10,019 bases of DNA. It comes from Dehalococcoidales bacterium (GTDB taxonomy: Bacteria > Chloroflexota > Dehalococcoidia > Dehalococcoidales > UBA2162). The position numbers and the translations under genes were made by a program. The notes beneath the pieces were generated by a model. The model was not told the origin of the DNA. It saw nothing but the letters and a program-made list of their open reading frames with translations, and ran no database searches. Of this stretch, positions 6,516 through 10,019 are shown piece by piece. The stretch spans positions 1,067,946-1,077,964 of the forward strand of contig CP070800.1 of the NCBI GenBank assembly GCA_020343555.1, written 5' to 3'. Positions within the stretch are counted from its first letter, which is position 1. Each line of letters starts with the position of its first letter.

Positions 6516-8087
6516 ATGGCGACGACACAGGAACTTATCGATGATTATCGGCAAAGGCGAGAAAAAATCACAAGTATGGGAAGTCCCGAAGCTATCAAGA
6601 AGCGTCATGATGGAGGTCAGTTGACGGCCAGGGAGCGCCTTGATTACTTCTTTGACGCTGGTACGTTTACGGAGATCGGTCTTTTCGTAAAACATCGCAC
6701 CACCCACTTCGGTATGGATAAACGAGAAATCCCAGCCGAGGGTGTCGTTACCGGTTGGGGACTCGTCAATGGCCGACCGGTTGTCGCTTTCGCCGAAGAC
6801 TATATGGCTCTTTCAGGTACCTTTGGTGAGTATCACGGTTTGAAAGAGATCCGGGCTATAAATTTTGCCAAGGAAATGGGATGGCCGATAGTCGGAATGA
6901 ACGACTCGGGTGGAGCCCGTCTTCATGAAGGTATGGACACCCTCGAAGCCTATGGCATGCTTTTCAACGCCCAGATACGCGCTTCCGGAATTATCCCGCA
7001 GATCGCTCTCCTGATGGGGCCCTGTCTCGGGGGACAGGCCTATCACCCGATCATGCAGGACTTCCTTATCCAGTGTAAAAATACCGGATACATGGGAATC
7101 GCTGGACCAGCCATCGTTCAGGCACAGCTTGGAGAAGAGATATCCCTGGATGAACTCTCCGGCTGGCAAGCCCACGCGATGAAATCAGGTCAGACTCACA
7201 TCGTCGCCGAAGATGATAAAGACGCCATTGACAAAGCAAAAGAGTTGTTGTCTTTACTGCCATCGAATAATATGGAGATGCCACCCCGGGTTGAGTGTAA
7301 TGACAATCCTGAAAGAGAAGTTCCCTCGCTGAATACCATCATCCCGGACAGCACTATCAGGCCTTATAATATGTACAAGGTTATAGAAGCGATCACCGAC
7401 GACGGATATTTCTATGAAATCCTCAAAGATCATGCCAAGATGGTGATCACCGGTTTCGCCCGGTTTAACGGCAGAACTGTCGGTCTCTGGGCAAATCAGC
7501 CGATGGTCGCCGCAGGGACGATCGATATCAATGCCGCCGATAAAGGAGCACGGTTCATTAGGTTCTGCGACCTGTTCAACATCCCGATGGTCACACTCGG
7601 TGACTGTCCCGGCTACCTTATCGGATCGGAGCAGGACTGGAAAGGGATTCTGCGTCACGGAGCAAAACTGCTTTTCGCCTGGGCTGACGCCACCGTTCCG
7701 CTGATCTCCCTCATGCTGCGCAAGTCCTACGCCGGCGCCCACTACGGCATGCTCGACAAGGGAATCGGTGCCGATCTTGTATTCGCCTGGCCTACCGCCA
7801 GGGTGACCATAGTCGACGCCAAGAGCGCCGCCAGCGTTATCTTCGCCCGTGAGATTCGTGAATCCGAAAATCCGGAACAGACCCGCGATAAACGAATGCA
7901 GGAATACGCTGATATCTACGAAAATCCATACTGCGGTGCTGAACGCGGCTACATCGATGACGTTATCATGCCTTCCGACACACGAAAGATGATAAACCGC
8001 GCTCTCGATATACTCCAGGACAAGGACAAAGACCACAAACACTTCAAAGCCCGTCCCTGGCGAAAGTATTCGAATATTAACCTGTAA
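6516..8087 (+). CDS. Acyl-CoA carboxylase, carboxyltransferase (beta) subunit, propionyl-CoA carboxylase-like
   Basis: This 523-residue carboxyltransferase moves CO2 between carboxybiotin and an acyl-CoA. It has two crotonase-fold halves. The N-terminal half carries GVVTGWG, NDSGGARLHEG (129-139) and the first oxyanion-hole segment MGPCLGGQAY (167-176). LLPSNN (247-252) links to the C-terminal half with ANQPMVAAGTID (326-337), ARFIRFCDLFNIP (345-357), HGAKLLFAWADATVP (381-395) and the second oxyanion segment RKSYAGAHYGM (402-412). Length and order match PccB/MmdA. The usual RKAYGGAY-D loop reads RKSYAGAHY, with Tyr410 where PccB has its specificity Asp, so the acyl substrate is uncertain. GAGGGAG (6502-6508) is 7 bases from this ATG; the in-frame TTG at 6510 is too close to it to be the start. 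No biotin carboxylase or biotin carrier gene is visible. A decarboxylase subunit is an alternative role. Confidence 0.92.
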   Translation: MATTQELIDDYRQRREKITSMGSPEAIKKRHDGGQLTARERLDYFFDAGTFTEIGLFVKHRTTHFGMDKREIPAEGVVTGWGLVNGRPVVAFAEDYMALSGTFGEYHGLKEIRAINFAKEMGWPIVGMNDSGGARLHEGMDTLEAYGMLFNAQIRASGIIPQIALLMGPCLGGQAYHPIMQDFLIQCKNTGYMGIAGPAIVQAQLGEEISLDELSGWQAHAMKSGQTHIVAEDDKDAIDKAKELLSLLPSNNMEMPPRVECNDNPEREVPSLNTIIPDSTIRPYNMYKVIEAITDDGYFYEILKDHAKMVITGFARFNGRTVGLWANQPMVAAGTIDINAADKGARFIRFCDLFNIPMVTLGDCPGYLIGSEQDWKGILRHGAKLLFAWADATVPLISLMLRKSYAGAHYGMLDKGIGADLVFAWPTARVTIVDAKSAASVIFAREIRESENPEQTRDKRMQEYADIYENPYCGAERGYIDDVIMPSDTRKMINRALDILQDKDKDHKHFKARPWRKYSNINL

Positions 8088-8109
8088 TTTCTGCTCCTGG
8101 TTGATCCCG

Positions 8110-8146
8110 AAGGGATGACTCAAGATGAGTCATCCCTTGTTTTTTT
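8110..8146 (+). terminator. Strong intrinsic terminator after the carboxylase gene
   Basis: A perfect 13-bp stem, AAGGGATGACTCA (8110-8122) with TGAGTCATCCCTT (8126-8138), closes a 3-base loop and is followed by seven T (8140-8146). It lies 23 bases past the stop and ends the plus-strand operon. Confidence 0.93.
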
Positions 8147-8188
8147 GAGTGTATTTTAGATGAACGACGAAGCAAGCTATTTTCCATT

Positions 8189-8283
8189 GTCATTGCGAGA
8201 TTCGCCGTCAATAGGCGAACCGTGGCAATCTATATAAATCGTATAAATTACGACACACCCTCTTTATGGGTACTCGCAATGAC
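8189..8283. repeat. 95-base inverted-repeat element ('gtcattgcgag' family), left copy
   Basis: GTCATTGCGAG (8189-8199) and CTCGCAATGAC (8273-8283) are perfect 11-bp terminal inverted repeats. Inside, TTCGCC (8201-8206) pairs with GGCGAA (8214-8219), and ATTGC with GCAAT. It resembles short dispersed palindromic elements common in environmental bacterial genomes. Parts recur at 9572-9651 in the same orientation. It encodes nothing and has no visible transposase. Confidence 0.8.
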
Positions 8284-8292
8284 CGGACTGGA

Positions 8293-8375
8293 CGTCATTC
8301 TGAGTGAAACCAAGAATCTCCTTCGAACACCAGACGAGATCCTTCGTCCCGATTTCATCAGGACTCAGGATGACA
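8293..8375. repeat. 83-base inverted-repeat element ('gtcattctgag' family)
   Basis: CGTCATTCTGAG (8293-8304) and CTCAGGATGACA (8364-8375) match in inverted orientation at 10 of 12 positions, bounding a short element. Positions 8344-8366 recur at 9696-9718 with 22 of 23 bases the same. Its right end overlaps the 3' end of the minus-strand methyltransferase gene and supplies that gene's stop codon. Confidence 0.72.
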
Positions 8376-9164
8376 GTTTGGTCGATTCTCCATATAACAC
8401 TGGAATATTGCCAGGTATTGGGTGAAACTCAATTTTGCCAGACTTCCCCTGTAATCAATGTTCACCAGCTTTGAAAGTCGCTTCAACTGATTCCATGTGA
8501 AAAACTCCGCCAATACCTTCTTTACCGTTTTGTCCGTCCTGTCTCTGAAGAACGTGATGAATTCTCGATACGCATGGTAATCCTTCGCTGATATCAGCCA
8601 GCACTGTCGCTTCTCGAACTGCACAAGCACGATATCCACGCCCGGCACCGGAAAGAAATCCCTGGCATTAAAATGCCAGACGATATCCGCCCAGAACAGG
8701 GGTTTCAGCAGCAGCGACTGCAGAGTCTCGCCTCCGATTCCGGTGTATCGCTCAGCTGCTCTTTTTTCCAGCACCAGGTAGCAGTCCTCCGGTGGATTAT
8801 CGCAGTGCAAGAGCTTTTCGATTATTCCAGACGTATGAATGAAGGGGATGTTTGAAAACACCTTATATCGCCCCCTCGGTGGAAATGAGAGCGATTCCGG
8901 TATTAGGAAGTCATCGAGGTACAGCTCGAACCTGTCCTCCGTAATGAACTTCGCCCGGCATTTCTGGTACAACTCGGCATCTTTCTCAACGCCGATCACC
9001 CGTGCCCCTTTATCCAGCAGGACCCGGCTTATCACTCCCATACCGCAGCCGATATCATAGACGGTATCTCCTGCACGTATTCCTGTCTGGTCGACCAGTT
9101 GCTTCAATATCGGTCTATTGACTATCTGATTCTGTGAATAGACACCTTTATCCCTGTGACTCAC
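8358..9164 (-). CDS. rRNA adenine N6-methyltransferase, Erm/KsgA family (Erm-like)
   Basis: This 268-residue AdoMet-dependent enzyme is expected to methylate the N6 of an rRNA adenine; Erm enzymes modify 23S A2058 and give macrolide-lincosamide-streptogramin resistance. It has the N-terminal SQNQ (10-13), AdoMet motif I YDIGCGMG (36-43), acidic Glu60 after strand 2, DDF (84-86), the catalytic SNIPF (104-108) and FFPVPGVD (170-177). A helical C-terminal domain ends LSFTQYLAIF, like the tail of actinobacterial-type Erm proteins. NIPF favours Erm over KsgA, which usually has NLPY, but the housekeeping KsgA role is not excluded. The start is GTG at 9164, with GGAGG 8 bases upstream. The last residues, about HPES, come from a dispersed repeat that provides the stop, so the original C-terminus may have been replaced. 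Direct repeats flank the gene, suggesting acquisition. No leader peptide was found. Confidence 0.85.
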   Translation of the reverse strand: MSHRDKGVYSQNQIVNRPILKQLVDQTGIRAGDTVYDIGCGMGVISRVLLDKGARVIGVEKDAELYQKCRAKFITEDRFELYLDDFLIPESLSFPPRGRYKVFSNIPFIHTSGIIEKLLHCDNPPEDCYLVLEKRAAERYTGIGGETLQSLLLKPLFWADIVWHFNARDFFPVPGVDIVLVQFEKRQCWLISAKDYHAYREFITFFRDRTDKTVKKVLAEFFTWNQLKRLSKLVNIDYRGSLAKLSFTQYLAIFQCYMENRPNCHPES

Positions 9165-9509
9165 AGCACGTACCTCCGTTAATGAATTACTTGTGGAAGG
9201 CAGCGCTATGAGTAGCCTTGGGATCAGGTCTTAAAACAGATCACAAGATGCAGACACGTTCAGGTATGGAATCATCAGTTGAGGGAAGATTGAGCGATGG
9301 AAAGAGCAAAATAAAAGGCAACAATCCTCAGGATAATACGCGTATGATTACCCGTCTTGCGTCTAGCTGACAGGCGCTGCCTGTTCGCAGCGTAATCGGG
9401 CGATTCGAATGCAAAACATGTTGCCTAAAACTTCTCTGTAATTGATTGATTTCCTTTTACGGATATTCAAGTCTAGCACAGGAACTTTATCAGGGCAATA
9501 TACCCGGAT
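9165..9509. other. Gene-free stretch upstream of the Erm-like gene
   Basis: No supported gene is present. It must hold the methyltransferase promoter, but I see no convincing minus-strand -35/-10 pair. Two mutually exclusive small hairpins lie at 9370-9392: ACAGGC with GCCTGT, or CGCTGC with GCAGCG. Confidence 0.6.
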
Positions 9510-9651
9510 GTCATTGCGAGATTCCACTTACTTCCGTTCGTCCTGAGCTTGTCGAAGGATGAACCCACTTCGTCATTGCGAGATTCGCCGCCTGCTCGTC
9601 GTTCCTCCTGAACTCCGGTAGGCGGGTCAACAGGTGAACCGTGGCAATCTA
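9510..9651. repeat. Composite repeat, right copy of the 'gtcattgcgag...ggcaatct' family
   Basis: GTCATTGCGAG occurs twice (9510-9520 and 9572-9582). GTCATTGCGAGATTCGCC (9572-9589) is identical to 8189-8206, and GAACCGTGGCAATCTA (9636-9651) is identical to 8217-8232. The spacer between these blocks is 46 bases here against 10 at the left copy. Orientation is the same as the left copy, so the two bracket the Erm-like gene as direct repeats. Confidence 0.8.
9536..9564. repeat. Nested short palindrome ('cctgagcttgtcgaagg' type)
   Basis: GTTCGTCCT (9536-9544) pairs with AGGATGAAC (9556-9564) at 8 of 9 positions around a GAGCTTGTCGA loop. It sits between two copies of the gtcattgcgag motif, as if one repeat landed in another. 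Confidence 0.65.
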
Positions 9652-9695
9652 AACAAATTACTTTCGTCATTTTCGAATTTATATAGATTACGACG

Positions 9696-9718
9696 TCGTC
9701 CCGATTTCATCAGTACTC
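9696..9718. repeat. 23-base direct repeat of 8344-8366
   Basis: TCGTCCCGATTTCATCAG (9696-9713) is identical to 8344-8361, and the next ACTC also matches after one mismatch. It is the third directly repeated block on the right side of the methyltransferase gene, in the same order as on the left. Confidence 0.75.
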
Positions 9719-9746
9719 CTCGTATTGACATCAAAACTTAGCCTCC

Positions 9747-9854
9747 ATACCGACGAAAGTCGGTATCCAGTAATTATTGTCTGCGGATACTTGCTACGCC
9801 ATCAAGGGAAACGGCATGAATGGAAGGCTCTGGATCCCGTGTCAATCACGGGAT
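9747..9854. repeat. Paired-hairpin dispersed element
   Basis: Two perfect 8-bp hairpins bound this element: ATACCGAC-GAAA-GTCGGTAT (9747-9766), with a GNRA-type loop, and ATCCCGTG-TCAAT-CACGGGAT (9834-9854). ATCCAG beside the first (9765-9770) is inverted as CTGGAT beside the second (9830-9835). This layout resembles small non-coding palindromic elements scattered in many bacterial genomes. Nothing in it looks coding. Confidence 0.7.
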
Positions 9855-9917
9855 AGGAAAGTGAGGTTACTTGCAATAAGCCACTATTTATCGTAAAATC
9901 CTGCTGTAGCTGCAGGT

Positions 9918-9954
9918 GCGGGAGTAGCTCAGTGGTAGAGCATCTGCTTCCCAA
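9918..9954 (+). tRNA. 5' half of tRNA-Gly(CCC), interrupted after the anticodon loop
   Basis: The 37 bases read as a textbook tRNA start: acceptor 5' strand GCGGGAG (9918-9924), TA, D stem GCTC/GAGC with loop AGTGGTA, A26, anticodon 5' stem TCTGC (9943-9947) and loop TTCCCAA (9948-9954), giving anticodon CCC at 9950-9952. The expected GCAGA of the 3' anticodon stem is absent and TTATA follows; no variable region, T arm or acceptor 3' strand appears in the remaining 65 bases. It could be an exon of an intron-containing gene, an attachment-site remnant, a pseudogene or an assembly break. Confidence 0.82.
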
Positions 9955-10019
9955 TTATACTGTAGACAATTAAAAGTAATAAATTAGCCTTAAAACAGGT
10001 AATTTTAATAAAAGGAATC
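9955..10019. other. AT-rich sequence interrupting the tRNA, running off the window edge
   Basis: These 65 bases are far richer in A and T than the genes here and do not continue the tRNA. TGTAGACA begins at 9961, six bases after the tRNA half, and TTAAAA recurs at 9970 and 9990. This could be the edge of an intron or a mobile element, but too little is visible to decide. No open frame can be supported. Confidence 0.5.

Noticed and set aside
7254..8123. Long minus-strand open frame (289 codons) opposite the carboxyltransferase gene
   Set aside because: It is antisense to a clearly conserved PccB-like gene and runs into its terminator. The protein shows no recognisable motif and the frame is explained by codon bias of the real gene.
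8222..8425. Small plus-strand open frame of 67 codons
   Set aside because: It consists almost wholly of the two dispersed repeat elements and the antisense end of the methyltransferase gene.
9388..9415. Possible tRNA T-arm ('cgattcgaatgc')
   Set aside because: The flanking bases do not form a proper 5-bp T stem and no acceptor or anticodon arm can be fitted around it.
9473..9670. Small minus-strand open frame of 65 codons
   Set aside because: It is built from the nested palindromic repeats; a read-through of repeat sequence, not a gene.
8189..9860. CRISPR array
   Set aside because: The repeats are few, unevenly spaced, of several unrelated families and mostly palindromic; there are no regular spacers and no cas genes.
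9961..10019. Definite insertion sequence end starting at TGTAGACA
   Set aside because: Only 59 bases are visible, with no partner inverted repeat, target duplication or transposase, so it is kept only as a possibility under the broken tRNA.

Overview
The window is a bacterial chromosomal segment of moderate GC content with AT-rich intergenic gaps. It has Shine-Dalgarno-led genes, one TTG start and one GTG start, and intrinsic terminators. No rRNA or other marker gene is present, so taxonomy is inference. Adjacent acyl-CoA dehydrogenases, an acyl-CoA carboxylase subunit, an orphan peptide-type binding lipoprotein and dispersed 'gtcattgcgag...ggcaatct' and 'gtcattctgag...ctcaggatgac' repeats fit an anaerobic Chloroflexota (Dehalococcoidia-like) or similar environmental genome. 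I hold that weakly.

Layout, left to right. (1) 2-154: C-terminal tail of an unidentified protein. (2) 265-1689: a polyamine operon with promoter, leader hairpin, speD (pyruvoyl AdoMet decarboxylase), speE-type aminopropyltransferase and a bidirectional terminator. SpeD makes the aminopropyl donor that the SpeE-like enzyme uses. (3) 1717-3576, minus strand: a lone family-5 ABC substrate-binding lipoprotein with no permease or ATPase beside it. (4) 3577-4106: a 530-base AT-rich divergent intergenic region with candidate promoters and an 18-bp palindrome. (5) 4107-8146, plus strand: two acyl-CoA dehydrogenase-family proteins, an internal terminator, then the carboxyltransferase subunit of a biotin-dependent acyl-CoA carboxylase and a strong terminator. 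The first dehydrogenase keeps a plausible catalytic Glu and the second appears to have lost it, which suggests an obligate heteromeric enzyme. The cluster looks like catabolism or carboxylation of an acyl-CoA whose identity cannot be read from the sequence.

(6) 8189-9860: a repeat-rich accessory stretch around a minus-strand Erm/KsgA-family rRNA adenine methyltransferase gene. Composite repeats lie in the same orientation on both sides of it, and the gene's stop codon lies inside one repeat. (7) 9918-9954: the 5' half of a tRNA-Gly(CCC), ending exactly after the anticodon loop and followed by unrelated AT-rich sequence to the window edge. This points to an intron, an integrated element, a pseudogene or an assembly junction.

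The most interesting items are the broken tRNA, the repeat-bracketed Erm-like gene, and the dehydrogenase pair with complementary active-site residues. I do not see a CRISPR array, a recognisable transposase or integrase, or a clear defence system.
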